Origin: Vibrio sp. 05-20-BW147
Lineage (GTDB): Bacteria; Pseudomonadota; Gammaproteobacteria; Enterobacterales; Vibrionaceae
DNA: 64,000 nucleotides
Assembly: GCF_013369385.1 (NCBI RefSeq)
Contig: NZ_SZTO01000011.1
Span: 62,001-126,000 of the forward strand
Direction: 5' to 3'
In this document: piece after piece, positions 24,289 through 33,238 of the stretch
Layout of the letters: every line of letters begins with the position of its first letter
How positions within the stretch are numbered: the stretch's first letter is position 1
Made by a program: the position numbers and the translations under genes
The notes under the pieces: model-generated
Seen by the model: only the letters and a program-made list of their open reading frames with translations
What the model was told of the DNA's origin: nothing
Databases searched by the model: none

Positions 24289-24966
24289 TTAGTTGACTAA
24301 TTGTAACAACTTCAGAGCCTCGTAAGCGGTGTAAACGCCGTAAGCAAAAAGGGAAAAAGCCGTAATATGACGAAATGTTAATGACGATTGCAAACGAGTA
24401 ACAAACTGCGCACCAAACCCAACCAATATCATTGCTGGCAAGGTGCCTAGCCCAAAAGCAAGCATAATCAGAGATCCGTTGATAAAACCGCCAGAAACAG
24501 CCGACCAAGTTAAAGCCGAGTAGACCAAACCGCATGGCAACCATCCCCAAACAAAACCGTAGGGAAGAGCTTGTAGAGGATGTTTAATAGGAAGCAGGTG
24601 TGCGGTTACTGGCTTAATCCATCGCCAGATGAATTGCCCACCTTTTTCAACGGTCAATAGCGCACTCCATAGTTTGGAGATATACAGGGCTACAAGAATC
24701 ATAAAAGATGCGGCAATCAATCTTAGCCAAGCTAATGAGTGGTTTAAGCCACTGAGCTCAGTTAATGATGAGACTGCTCCACCAATCAATCCGCCAAATA
24801 AGGCATAGCTAGTGAGGCGTCCAAGATTATAAAGGAGGGTATTGCGAATAGGTGAAGCTTGCTGCTGTCCGAGGTTAAGTAAAGAAGCGATACCACCACA
24901 CATGCCAATGCAATGACCGGCCCCAGCAAGACCGATCATAAATGCGCCAATAAAGTCGGGCGTCAT
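24289..24966 (-). CDS. TauE/SafE-like membrane protein of the cbb3 assembly cluster
   Basis: A 225-residue inner-membrane protein with about six helices that begins GAFMIGLAGAGHCIGMCGG, a motif with paired Cys and His near the membrane that marks the UreH-like branch of the TauE/SafE family. Homologues sit beside ccoS in many cbb3 clusters and are suspected of moving copper or aiding oxidase assembly; this is not shown. Its ATG overlaps the ccoS stop (ATGA), so it belongs to the same operon. Confidence 0.85.
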   Translation of the reverse strand: MTPDFIGAFMIGLAGAGHCIGMCGGIASLLNLGQQQASPIRNTLLYNLGRLTSYALFGGLIGGAVSSLTELSGLNHSLAWLRLIAASFMILVALYISKLWSALLTVEKGGQFIWRWIKPVTAHLLPIKHPLQALPYGFVWGWLPCGLVYSALTWSAVSGGFINGSLIMLAFGLGTLPAMILVGFGAQFVTRLQSSLTFRHITAFSLFAYGVYTAYEALKLLQLVN

Positions 24967-25136
24967 TCCGCTCTCTCAGCTTTAGTACTCTTTTTTTGCT
25001 CTTCGTCGAACAAAATATTGCTTCCCTGCCTCTCGAGGTCTTCAAACTGTTCGCTCTTCACCGCCCACAAAAACACCGCCACCGCAATGCACACCAAAAC
25101 AATTGCAATAGGAATTAGAAGATACAAGCTTTCCAT
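24963..25136 (-). CDS. ccoS: cbb3 oxidase assembly protein CcoS
   Basis: A 57-residue membrane protein, MESLYLLIPIAIVLVCIAVA then a helix end, WAVKSEQFEDLE and a charged tail. The form (one N-terminal helix followed by a short cytoplasmic segment with QFEDLE) is that of CcoS, required for cofactor insertion in cbb3 oxidase. It starts two bases after the ccoI stop and overlaps the next gene by four bases. Confidence 0.9.
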   Translation of the reverse strand: MESLYLLIPIAIVLVCIAVAVFLWAVKSEQFEDLERQGSNILFDEEQKKSTKAERAE

Positions 25137-25138
25137 AG

Positions 25139-27508
25139 TTACTTACCGTGCTCTTTAAGCAGCCTGAGAGAATTTGAAACCACTATTATAGAACTCGCAG
25201 ACATTCCTACAACAGCAATATAAGGAGCAACCAAACCTGCCACAGCCAACGGCAATATCAAAAGGTTATAACCCAGGGACCAAGCCAAGTTCTCTTTGAT
25301 GATACGGCGCGTGCGCAAAGCAAGCTCTCTGGCTTCAAGCAGCTTATCTAGTCGGTCACCCAAAAGGGTCATATCAGCAGATGCTTTCGCTACATCCGTA
25401 CCACTACCCATAGCGACAGACAAATGGGCACCAGCTAAAGTGGGCGCGTCATTGATACCGTCACCAACCATCAGCGTAATGTCGTTGATGTCGAGACCTT
25501 TTAGGTAGGCGAGCTTGTCTTCCGGTTTTGCAGAAGCAACAACGTGCTCGATTCCAACGGCTTTTGCGACACTTTCAGCATTGGCTGCCGAGTCTCCCGT
25601 CAACAAGGTGGTCTTAATACCCGCTTGAGCAAACTTTTCGATCAGTTTGTGGCTTTCTTTACGAATAGGATCATGGTAGATAAACGTAGCAATGTGTTGG
25701 TTATCCAAAGAGAGATACACCGCATTTTGCTCATCGGTTGAAGCACCTAATACATATTCAGCACTGCCAATTTTTACCGTAACGCTATTCCACTTTCCAC
25801 TAATACCAGAACCAATTACGTTACTCACATCACTGAGCACAAAATCTTGGGTCGAATAAGACTTAAACGCTCTCGCAATAGGGTGGTTTGCATGATTTTC
25901 TAAACTCGCCGCCAATTGCAGGCATTGCAGGTCGGTTAAGTGTGCAAACACCTTGGTCTCTTTGATTTCGATATCGCCTTTGGTTAAGGTGCCCGTTTTA
26001 TCGACAACCAGATGGTTGACCTTACACAGTGTTTCAAAGACATGGCCTTTGCGAAGCAGAATACCAAAATTGCCCATACGTGACGTTGCGCAAGTCAATG
26101 CTGTAGGCGTCGCTAGCGAAAGGGCGCAAGGGCAGGTTGCAACAAGCACAGAGAGCATAATCCAAAAGGCATCTTCTGGTTTTGTCTGATGCCAAAAAAA
26201 CCATGTTGCCGCAGAGATAATAAGAATAGCGCCAACAAAGTAGCGAGCCACAACATCTGCCACTTCAGCGATTTTAGGCTTAGAATGCTGCGCTTCATCC
26301 TGAAGCCTAACAATATTAGAAATAACCGAGTCCGCTTTTGAACTGCTCACTTGCAACACGAAGGATTCATCGCCATTCATTGTGCCTGCATATACTGCAT
26401 CACCTTCGCGCTTCACAACATGGACGGATTCACCAGTTAACATCGATTCATCAATATGAATGCGGCCTTCGATCACTAACCCGTCTGCTGGGATATGCTC
26501 TCCCGGAAGTACACGAACCCGGTCACCAATCTTTAAGCTCTTTACTGGCACTTGTTGTCCGTCGAGTGTGGTCGCAATTGCTGGAATCAATTTGAGAAGA
26601 TTACCGCTCGCTGCCGCTGCTTTTCTTCTCGCTCGCATCTCCAAGAAACGACCTACAAGCAGGAAGAAGGTAAACATAGAGATAGACTCAAAGAACACTT
26701 CTCCTTGCTCTGTAACCGTCGCAACAAGACTGGCAAAATAAGCAAAAATCAGTGCGATGGACACTGGCACATCCATACCCAGCGTCCGACCTTTAATACT
26801 GCGCCATGCATTGATATAAAAAGGAAGAGCTGAGTAAAGCAAGACAGGGGTAGCAAAAATCAAACTCACCCACCGAAAGTAGTTCTTAAACTCTGGTTCA
26901 AGATCGCCAAAAACTTCCAAATACAATGCAACAGCGAGCATCATCACTTGCATTGTTGCCAGTCCCGCTATACCTAATCGATAGAGATACTGCTTCATCG
27001 TTGCATGGTATGAAGCCTCTTGTTTGTCAGCCTCGAAAGGCGCAGCTTTGTATCCCAACGCATGAATGCCAGAGAGAAGCTCGCTCAATTTAGTTTTTGA
27101 CTTATCCCAAGAGAGAAGTGCACGATTCGTGGTAGTATTTACCTTTATTGACACCACACCCACTTGCCCATTCACTTGTTTTTCAATTAGCCACGCGCAC
27201 GCGGCACAAGAAACGCCCTCTAAAGAGAGCATCACTTCACAGTGATTATCATTACTTCGTACAAACTCAGATTGAACTTCTTCATTATCGTAATGAATGA
27301 GTGATTTGAGTTGCTCAGGAACAAGTTCAACTTTTTCAGCGTGAGCCGTTCTATATTGATAGTAGGAAACAAGGCCGTTGTCGATAATGGTCTGTGCCAC
27401 AGTCTCACAACCGGGGCAGCACATGTCTCGAATCTCACCTAAAATTTCTACTTTAAAATCCGTATTGACCGGTACATCTTCACCACAGTGATAACAGGAT
27501 TGCGTCAT
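25139..27508 (-). CDS. ccoI: Copper P-type ATPase CcoI for cbb3 oxidase assembly
   Basis: A 789-residue copper-exporting P1B ATPase (CcoI/FixI/CopA2 type) that supplies copper for the CcoN active site. It has an N-terminal cysteine-rich region (CYHCGEDV, CCPGCETV), a heavy-metal domain with SCAACAWLIEKQ, the membrane CPC motif (ATCPCALSL), the phosphorylation site DKTGTL, TGES and the hinge GDGINDAP. It lies four bases from ccoH and is followed by ccoS. Confidence 0.96.
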   Translation of the reverse strand: MTQSCYHCGEDVPVNTDFKVEILGEIRDMCCPGCETVAQTIIDNGLVSYYQYRTAHAEKVELVPEQLKSLIHYDNEEVQSEFVRSNDNHCEVMLSLEGVSCAACAWLIEKQVNGQVGVVSIKVNTTTNRALLSWDKSKTKLSELLSGIHALGYKAAPFEADKQEASYHATMKQYLYRLGIAGLATMQVMMLAVALYLEVFGDLEPEFKNYFRWVSLIFATPVLLYSALPFYINAWRSIKGRTLGMDVPVSIALIFAYFASLVATVTEQGEVFFESISMFTFFLLVGRFLEMRARRKAAAASGNLLKLIPAIATTLDGQQVPVKSLKIGDRVRVLPGEHIPADGLVIEGRIHIDESMLTGESVHVVKREGDAVYAGTMNGDESFVLQVSSSKADSVISNIVRLQDEAQHSKPKIAEVADVVARYFVGAILIISAATWFFWHQTKPEDAFWIMLSVLVATCPCALSLATPTALTCATSRMGNFGILLRKGHVFETLCKVNHLVVDKTGTLTKGDIEIKETKVFAHLTDLQCLQLAASLENHANHPIARAFKSYSTQDFVLSDVSNVIGSGISGKWNSVTVKIGSAEYVLGASTDEQNAVYLSLDNQHIATFIYHDPIRKESHKLIEKFAQAGIKTTLLTGDSAANAESVAKAVGIEHVVASAKPEDKLAYLKGLDINDITLMVGDGINDAPTLAGAHLSVAMGSGTDVAKASADMTLLGDRLDKLLEARELALRTRRIIKENLAWSLGYNLLILPLAVAGLVAPYIAVVGMSASSIIVVSNSLRLLKEHGK

Positions 27509-27512
27509 GGTC

Positions 27513-27989
27513 TTAGTTCATCAAAACAGTTGCAGAAGAAGGGAAAGTCACACGGCCTTGAACTAGCCATTTTTGATCATGTGGTTGCAGTTCAATAAAC
27601 CAAGGGCCTTCCATTTGGTGCTCTAGTGATAAACGATAGACACCTTTGGCATCCGCCGTGAGTAACTGTGTAAAATCTCGGTCGGGCAGTGTGCGATGCG
27701 TAAATGTCGCCGTCAACGCGGGAAAATGAGGCAGTGCACCTTTGTTGAACTCAATAATAATGACATTGTTATCTGAAGAGACGGCGGCATTTAGGCCTAG
27801 TTCCTTCGCAACATTAAGCTTGCTAATATCGATGTTGATCCCTTTTCCTTTTTTATAGTAATCCTCAGCAACGAGAGAGACTGAGTTTTGTGAAAATATC
27901 ACCACTGTTACGACCGTCCACACTACCACTGTCAGTGGCAAAATGATCAGAAACCACGGCCAAAACTGTTTATACCAAGGCTTTACCAT
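27513..27989 (-). CDS. ccoH: cbb3 oxidase assembly protein CcoH (FixH)
   Basis: A 158-residue protein with one N-terminal membrane helix (WPWFLIILPLTVVVWTVVTVV) and a periplasmic FixH domain containing VAEDYYKKGKGINIDI, the family hallmark. It helps assemble cbb3 oxidase and acts with CcoI. A hairpin terminator upstream (28043-28065) separates it from ccoNOQP, so the assembly genes may have lower expression or their own promoter. Confidence 0.93.
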   Translation of the reverse strand: MVKPWYKQFWPWFLIILPLTVVVWTVVTVVIFSQNSVSLVAEDYYKKGKGINIDISKLNVAKELGLNAAVSSDNNVIIIEFNKGALPHFPALTATFTHRTLPDRDFTQLLTADAKGVYRLSLEHQMEGPWFIELQPHDQKWLVQGRVTFPSSATVLMN

Positions 27990-28036
27990 AAAAAAGTTCT
28001 CAACAACTAAATGAAAGATAAGGGCTTTAATTTAAA

Positions 28037-28065
28037 GGAAAGACAGCCCCTTAAAAAGGGGCTGT
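28037..28065 (-). terminator. Terminator after ccoP
   Basis: On the minus strand ACAGCCCCTT-ttt-AAGGGGCTGT is followed by CTTTCCTTT, eleven bases after the ccoP stop. The tail is broken, so some readthrough into ccoH is likely. Confidence 0.75.
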
Positions 28066-28075
28066 TATTGAAATG

Positions 28076-29053
28076 TTACTTATTATTCTCGCTGTTGCTT
28101 AGACTCCAAACATAAGCGGCAACGAGTTGAACTTTGTCTTCTCCTAGAATATCTTTCCAGGCTGGCATCACACCAGAACGGCCGTTCATTACTGTTTCAG
28201 TGACATCCGCACGAGAATCACCAAACAACCAATCATTGTCGGTTAAATCTGGCGCACCAACAGCAGGGTTACCCTTACCATCAGTGCCGTGACATGCTGC
28301 ACAAACAACGAAACGGGCTTTGCCAGCTTCAGCTTCACGTGCGTTCACTTTACGACCAGAAAGGCTTAGCGTATAACTCACCACTTCTTGAACACCTTGT
28401 TCGCCAAGTGCATCTTTCCACGCAGGCATCTGACCGATACGGCCATGCATGATTGTCGTTACGATAGCTTGCGGCTCACCGCCGTAGAGCCAGGCTGTAT
28501 CTGTTAGGTTAGGGAAACCTTTCAGACCACGAGCGTCAGAACCATGACACTGCGAACAGTTCTGTAAAAACAGTCGTTGACCAACTTTGATCGCTTCATC
28601 ATCTGTTGCGATCGCTGGAATAGGACGGAGGCCATTTTCGTCAAACGCTAAACGACGGAACGCTTCACCAAAGTAGGCATCCGCATCATCCAACTCTTTG
28701 GCGTATTGGTTCAGTTGCTTGTTCGATTGAGCATTAGCAACTGCCAGCTTAGACTCCTCAACTGTACGAACTGTTTGAGCAGAACTCTGCCAGCCCAAAA
28801 CTCCCTTAAAGTTACCCAAACCAGGGAAAAGGGTTAGGTATACCGCTGCAAAAATAAATGTACCTACGAACAAGTAAGTCCACCATTTCGGTAGTGGGTT
28901 ATTTAACTCGCGAATACCGTCGTACTCGTGGCCCATGTCTGCACCTTCTTCGACGCCCATTTTATCTTTAGCGCACCAGTAAAGAAGTACAGCACAGCCA
29001 ACAAGCGTACCGACAGTAATCACAATAATCCAGAGACTCCAGAATGTAGTCAT
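28076..29053 (-). CDS. ccoP: cbb3 oxidase subunit CcoP (di-heme cytochrome c)
   Basis: A 325-residue membrane-anchored subunit with two cytochrome c domains, at CSQCH (about residue 165) and CAACH (about 251), which accept electrons from soluble cytochrome c. N-terminal helices anchor it (WSLWIIVITVGTLVGCAVLLY and WWTYLFVGTFIFAAVYLTLF). The start shares bases with the ccoQ stop (TAATG). Confidence 0.96.
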   Translation of the reverse strand: MTTFWSLWIIVITVGTLVGCAVLLYWCAKDKMGVEEGADMGHEYDGIRELNNPLPKWWTYLFVGTFIFAAVYLTLFPGLGNFKGVLGWQSSAQTVRTVEESKLAVANAQSNKQLNQYAKELDDADAYFGEAFRRLAFDENGLRPIPAIATDDEAIKVGQRLFLQNCSQCHGSDARGLKGFPNLTDTAWLYGGEPQAIVTTIMHGRIGQMPAWKDALGEQGVQEVVSYTLSLSGRKVNAREAEAGKARFVVCAACHGTDGKGNPAVGAPDLTDNDWLFGDSRADVTETVMNGRSGVMPAWKDILGEDKVQLVAAYVWSLSNSENNK

Positions 29054-29229
29054 TACTTCGTCACTCCTTGTTTAGTTGGGCTAGATTTCTCTTCGTCAGC
29101 AAAAACAAGGTTAGCCGCTTCGTCAAAACTCGCTTTGCGTTTTTTGCTGTAAGCCCAAGCTACAATGCCTATAAAACTGGCGAAAAGTACAACGGTATAA
29201 ACACTGTGAATTGTACCGAAATCCATCAT
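29053..29229 (-). CDS. ccoQ: cbb3 oxidase subunit CcoQ
   Basis: A 58-residue single-helix subunit starting MMDFGTIHSVYTVVLFASF and continuing with a membrane helix and a KKRKASFDEAANLVF tail, the usual CcoQ pattern (Pfam FixQ). It stabilises the CcoNOP core. A strong ribosome site (AAGGGGGC) precedes the two ATGs at 29229 and 29226. It sits between ccoO and ccoP. Confidence 0.92.
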   Translation of the reverse strand: MMDFGTIHSVYTVVLFASFIGIVAWAYSKKRKASFDEAANLVFADEEKSSPTKQGVTK

Positions 29230-29236
29230 TGCCCCC

Positions 29237-29857
29237 TTATTTCATCGCATGACCGAGAGATTGAAGGTAAGCGATGATGGCGTCCATCTCTGTCTTTCCT
29301 TCTACATCTTTGGCCGCATTAGCAATCTGTTCATCCGTGTATGGAACACCGAACTGATTACGGAACACTTCCAACTTCTTCTGGGTCAATTTGCCATCAA
29401 GTACATTTTCAGCAAGCCATGGGAAACCAGGCATATTTGATTCTGGTACTAGCTCACGAGGGTCTAACAAGTGAACGCGATGCCACTCATCTGAGTAACG
29501 ACCACCAACACGTGCCAAATCAGGACCAGTACGCTTAGAACCCCAAAGGAAAGGATGTTCCCAAACGCTTTCACCAGCGACTGAGTAATGACCATAACGT
29601 TCTGTTTCCGAGCGGAAAGGGCGGATCATTTGGCTGTGACAAACGTTGCAGCCTTCACGAATGTAAATATCGCGACCTTCCATTTCCAACGCAGAGTAAG
29701 CACGTAAATTTTCTACCGGCTCTGTTGTTTGCTTTTGGAAAATCAGTGGTGTGATTTCTACGAGAGCACCCCAACTGATTGCAAAAACGATTAAGATAGC
29801 CAACAAACCGACATTGCGTTCAATGATTTCGTGGCGATTATTAGAATTAGAACTCAT
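29237..29857 (-). CDS. ccoO: cbb3 oxidase subunit CcoO (mono-heme cytochrome c)
   Basis: A 206-residue membrane-anchored cytochrome c subunit. It has one N-terminal helix ([18 protein letters not shown]), the heme motif CNVCHSQM at about residue 69 and the distal Met in SNMPGFPWL. It passes electrons from CcoP to CcoN. It lies 13 bases after ccoN. Confidence 0.96.
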   Translation of the reverse strand: MSSNSNNRHEIIERNVGLLAILIVFAISWGALVEITPLIFQKQTTEPVENLRAYSALEMEGRDIYIREGCNVCHSQMIRPFRSETERYGHYSVAGESVWEHPFLWGSKRTGPDLARVGGRYSDEWHRVHLLDPRELVPESNMPGFPWLAENVLDGKLTQKKLEVFRNQFGVPYTDEQIANAAKDVEGKTEMDAIIAYLQSLGHAMK

Positions 29858-29870
29858 TCTTTAAATCTCC

Positions 29871-31304
29871 TTATGCCGGTTGAGCAATAGCTTTCAAGCT
29901 TTGCTTAGGTGCTGTTACTGTTTTGTACGTGTTGTATGCCATTAAGAACATACCCGATAGGAAGATAAAACCACCTAAGAAACGAACAAAATAGAATGGA
30001 TAAGATGCTTCAACAGACTCTACGAAACTGTAAGTTAGCGTACCGTCTGAGTTAACTGCACGCCACATCAGACCCTGCATTACACCAGAGATCCACATTG
30101 CAACGATGTACAGTACTGTACCAATAGTCGCCAACCAGAAGTGAACATTGATTAGGCTTACTGAGTACATGCGCTCTTGGTTAAATAGGCGAGGGATCAA
30201 GTGGTAAACCGAACCAATTGACACCATTGCAACCCAACCCAACGCACCAGAGTGAACGTGACCTACGGTCCAGTCTGTATAGTGTGACAATGCGTTTACT
30301 GTCTTAATCGACATCATAGGGCCTTCGAAAGTCGACATGCCGTAGAACGAAAGTGAAACGATCAAGAAACGCAGGATAGGGTCGTAGCGAAGCTTATGCC
30401 AAGCACCGGATAGAGTCATAATACCGTTGATCATACCGCCCCATGATGGAGCGAACAGAACCAAAGACATCACCATGCCTAGAGACTGAGTCCAATCTGG
30501 AAGCGCCGTGTAGTGTAGGTGGTGAGGACCAGCCCAGATATACAGAGACACTAGTGCCCAGAAGTGAACGATCGATAAGCGGTATGAATAAACAGGGCGC
30601 TCAGCTTGTTTCGGTACGAAATAATACATCATACCCAAGAAACCCGCTGTTAGAAGGAAACCTACCGCATTGTGGCCATACCACCATTGAACCATCGCAT
30701 CAACAGCGCCAGAGTAAATTGAGTAAGATTTACCTAGCGATACCGGGATAGCCATGCTGTTTACAATATGTAAAACAGCCACCGTAATGATGAAGGCACC
30801 GAAGAACCAGTTCGCCACATAGATGTGGGACGTGTTACGTTTAACCAAAGTTCCAAAGAACACAACCGCATATGAAACCCACACAACCGCGATTGCAATA
30901 TCGATAGGCCATTCTAACTCTGCATACTCCTTACCAGAGGTAAAACCTAGAGGTAGGGTGATTGCAGCGGCGAGAATAATTGCTTGCCAACCCCAGAAGG
31001 TGAAGGCGACGAGAGGACCACCAAATAGACGAGTTTGACAAGTACGCTGTACAACGTAGTAAGACGTTGCGAACAGGGCACTGGTACCAAACGCGAAAAT
31101 AACCGCGTTAGTATGCAGGGGACGTAAACGACTGTACGTCAACCACGGCGTATCAAAGTTGAGCTGTGGCCATACTAATTGAGCGGCAATCAAAACACCA
31201 ACAGCCATACCGACAATACCCCATAAAATGGTCACAAGGGTAAACTGACGAACGACTGTATAGTTGTAGTTTTGTTCAAGCTGCTTTTCTTGGCTCATTT
31301 GCAT
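29871..31304 (-). CDS. ccoN: cbb3 cytochrome c oxidase catalytic subunit CcoN
   Basis: The 477-residue catalytic subunit with twelve predicted membrane helices, which reduces oxygen at the heme b3-CuB centre with very high affinity. Ligand histidines are visible in [37 protein letters not shown] and [18 protein letters not shown] second in-frame ATG lies two codons in (31298). It heads ccoNOQP. An FNR box was looked for upstream but none met the consensus. Confidence 0.97.
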   Translation of the reverse strand: MQMSQEKQLEQNYNYTVVRQFTLVTILWGIVGMAVGVLIAAQLVWPQLNFDTPWLTYSRLRPLHTNAVIFAFGTSALFATSYYVVQRTCQTRLFGGPLVAFTFWGWQAIILAAAITLPLGFTSGKEYAELEWPIDIAIAVVWVSYAVVFFGTLVKRNTSHIYVANWFFGAFIITVAVLHIVNSMAIPVSLGKSYSIYSGAVDAMVQWWYGHNAVGFLLTAGFLGMMYYFVPKQAERPVYSYRLSIVHFWALVSLYIWAGPHHLHYTALPDWTQSLGMVMSLVLFAPSWGGMINGIMTLSGAWHKLRYDPILRFLIVSLSFYGMSTFEGPMMSIKTVNALSHYTDWTVGHVHSGALGWVAMVSIGSVYHLIPRLFNQERMYSVSLINVHFWLATIGTVLYIVAMWISGVMQGLMWRAVNSDGTLTYSFVESVEASYPFYFVRFLGGFIFLSGMFLMAYNTYKTVTAPKQSLKAIAQPA

Positions 31305-31554
31305 GCTTCCAATTTCTAATTAACTACACTTTACTTCCAACACGACTTGCGTCGTAATGCCACCCAAATCAACTCAAGAAATACTGTGATATCATCACGT
31401 TATTACTCTTGCCGACTTTAATAAAAAGTGGCATTTTCAGTGGCACACTATACTTGAATTAACAATTCAATGACAGAGTAGTAACCTTACAGAAGCTCTG
31501 GAAATCATCTTTTATTTTAAAACTTTGAAGTTTGTAACAAGGAAAACTGAAAAA

Positions 31555-31908
31555 ATGCCGGCACAAAAGTTAACAAAGGCGAGGCTTGCACAAATAATAA
31601 TCACGCTAACGATATTAGTCGCCGCGTTTATATGGAGATCATTGAGTTATCAGCCAGTAAAAACCATTGACTGTTCACAAAAATCTCGATGTGAGTTAAC
31701 ACTTGAAGGTGAGAAAATTACTTTTTACCGCATTAACGGGCAAATACAGATCCAAACCGATAAAATGGACACTTTTAAAATTGATCTAGATCAAGGCGCT
31801 ACATCAAAATTCGTTTCGAACTTAACCATTAGCGATGTGAAGGAGTCGAAACAAAACATTAGGATCTTTAATAGGACGAATGAACTTGTTGCCATCATTA
31901 TTCTATAA
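31555..31908 (+). CDS. Small membrane-anchored protein beside ccoN
   Basis: A protein of about 117 residues with one N-terminal helix (LAQIIITLTILVAAFIW) and a periplasmic-side domain of roughly 85 residues with a possible disulfide pair (CSQKSRC). I do not recognise a family. The start is taken at the ATG at 31555 because AAGGAAAA stands ten bases before it; an in-frame start at 31525 lacks such a site. It is divergent from ccoN and precedes the NosP-like gene by 115 bases. Confidence 0.7.
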   Translation: MPAQKLTKARLAQIIITLTILVAAFIWRSLSYQPVKTIDCSQKSRCELTLEGEKITFYRINGQIQIQTDKMDTFKIDLDQGATSKFVSNLTISDVKESKQNIRIFNRTNELVAIIIL

Positions 31909-32023
31909 ATATGACTTGGTACACGTTGTTTCCGCAATATGACGATTTTTAGAACCAAAACATTATCGACTAGCCTGACTATTGGTATAAAGTAGTCTTA
32001 GTTACAAAAACCTATAACTCACG

Positions 32024-33238
32024 ATGCTTTGTCAATCAGTATTTAGCCACATAACTCACGAAAATTTAGCCGTTATAGAACTCAAAGAGCAAATTGTTCA
32101 TGAGCACTTAGCGATGCTCATTTGTTATTACACTGAAGAGTATTCTTGTGAGCGGCTTAGAGAATCGTTCCAAACGCATTTTCCAGGCATTCCCATTCAT
32201 GGTTCTAGCTCCTGCCGAGCAATTATGACCGATAAGGGCTACCATAGTGGGCCAGTTATCGGTGTATTCGCAATCTATGATAGTGGCAGCAATGCATATG
32301 GAACGGGAATATCCCATATCAACACAGCAGAATGCGACATCACCGCAACCATGTTTTATACGCTAAACATGGCACTTAAAAACGCAGATAGAATCGGTGA
32401 AGTACCAAGTCTCATCTTGTTGCACGCCACTCCGGGGCACGAAGAGTCTATCATCAAAGCAATTGATGAAAAATTTGGTACGTTAGTTCCTATTATCGGT
32501 GGAAGTGCTGCAGATAACCAAGTAGAAGGGAACTGGTCAATTTTTACCAACCAGGGAACTTCTAAACAAGGGGTTAGCTTAACCGTCTTTTTTTCGTCTC
32601 AGTCAATTTTCACCGCCTTCAGCGCTGGCCATACACCGACTGAATTAACAGGTACGGTAACCAAAGTTAGAGGACGAGAGATTCTAGAAATTGACAACCT
32701 ACCAGCGAGTCAAGTCTATCGAGATTGGACTAAAATCCATCTTGATGAAAGTGAAAGGAATCAGCTAATTTTCGATATCGCAACAGCGTATCCTCTAGGA
32801 AGAATCGCCGGACAGCTGTATGACTACCCATATTTTATTCTGTCTCACCCAGTTAGAGAGACAGAAAATCAAGGCATTGAACTCTTTTCAAGTATTGAAG
32901 AGGGTGAACAAATTTTCTTAATGCAAGGCTGTAAAGATCAACTTATCAGCCGTGCAGCCAAAGTGATCAACGCTGCCTTTTGGCAAAAGCTTGAAGACTC
33001 ACAAAAAATTGGGGTTATAAACATCTTTTGTGCAGGTCCCATGATTCATCTACAGCAAGACATAGACAGAGTACTTAATCAACTGATGGAAGAACTCGAT
33101 GACCGGCCGTTCATTTGTCCTTTCACATTCGGAGAGCAGGGTAGGTTTGTTGGAGGGGAGAATGGACATGGTAATCTGATGATTTCGTCCGCAATCTTTC
33201 ATTCGCCTGTTGGTGATAAATCATATGACAACGTTTGA
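32024..33238 (+). CDS. FIST-domain sensor protein, NosP-like
   Basis: A 404-residue soluble protein with FIST-N (about 25-220) and FIST-C (about 225-370) domains; GSSSCRAIMTDKG and IIGGSAADN are FIST-N features and PLGRIAGQLYDYPYFILSHP starts FIST-C. Members paired with a hybrid kinase are heme nitric-oxide sensors (NosP). In V. cholerae the equivalent gene beside vpsS has been described as such. The next gene starts 14 bases before this one stops, so the two are coupled. Heme binding here is inferred. The start codon has no strong ribosome site. Confidence 0.85.
   Translation: MLCQSVFSHITHENLAVIELKEQIVHEHLAMLICYYTEEYSCERLRESFQTHFPGIPIHGSSSCRAIMTDKGYHSGPVIGVFAIYDSGSNAYGTGISHINTAECDITATMFYTLNMALKNADRIGEVPSLILLHATPGHEESIIKAIDEKFGTLVPIIGGSAADNQVEGNWSIFTNQGTSKQGVSLTVFFSSQSIFTAFSAGHTPTELTGTVTKVRGREILEIDNLPASQVYRDWTKIHLDESERNQLIFDIATAYPLGRIAGQLYDYPYFILSHPVRETENQGIELFSSIEEGEQIFLMQGCKDQLISRAAKVINAAFWQKLEDSQKIGVINIFCAGPMIHLQQDIDRVLNQLMEELDDRPFICPFTFGEQGRFVGGENGHGNLMISSAIFHSPVGDKSYDNV

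Noticed and set aside
31381..31400. Near-palindrome GTGATATCATCAC upstream of ccoN as an FNR or CRP site
   Set aside because: Half-site spacing is three or five bases, whereas FNR needs four (TTGAT-N4-ATCAA) and CRP six. It was not scored as either.
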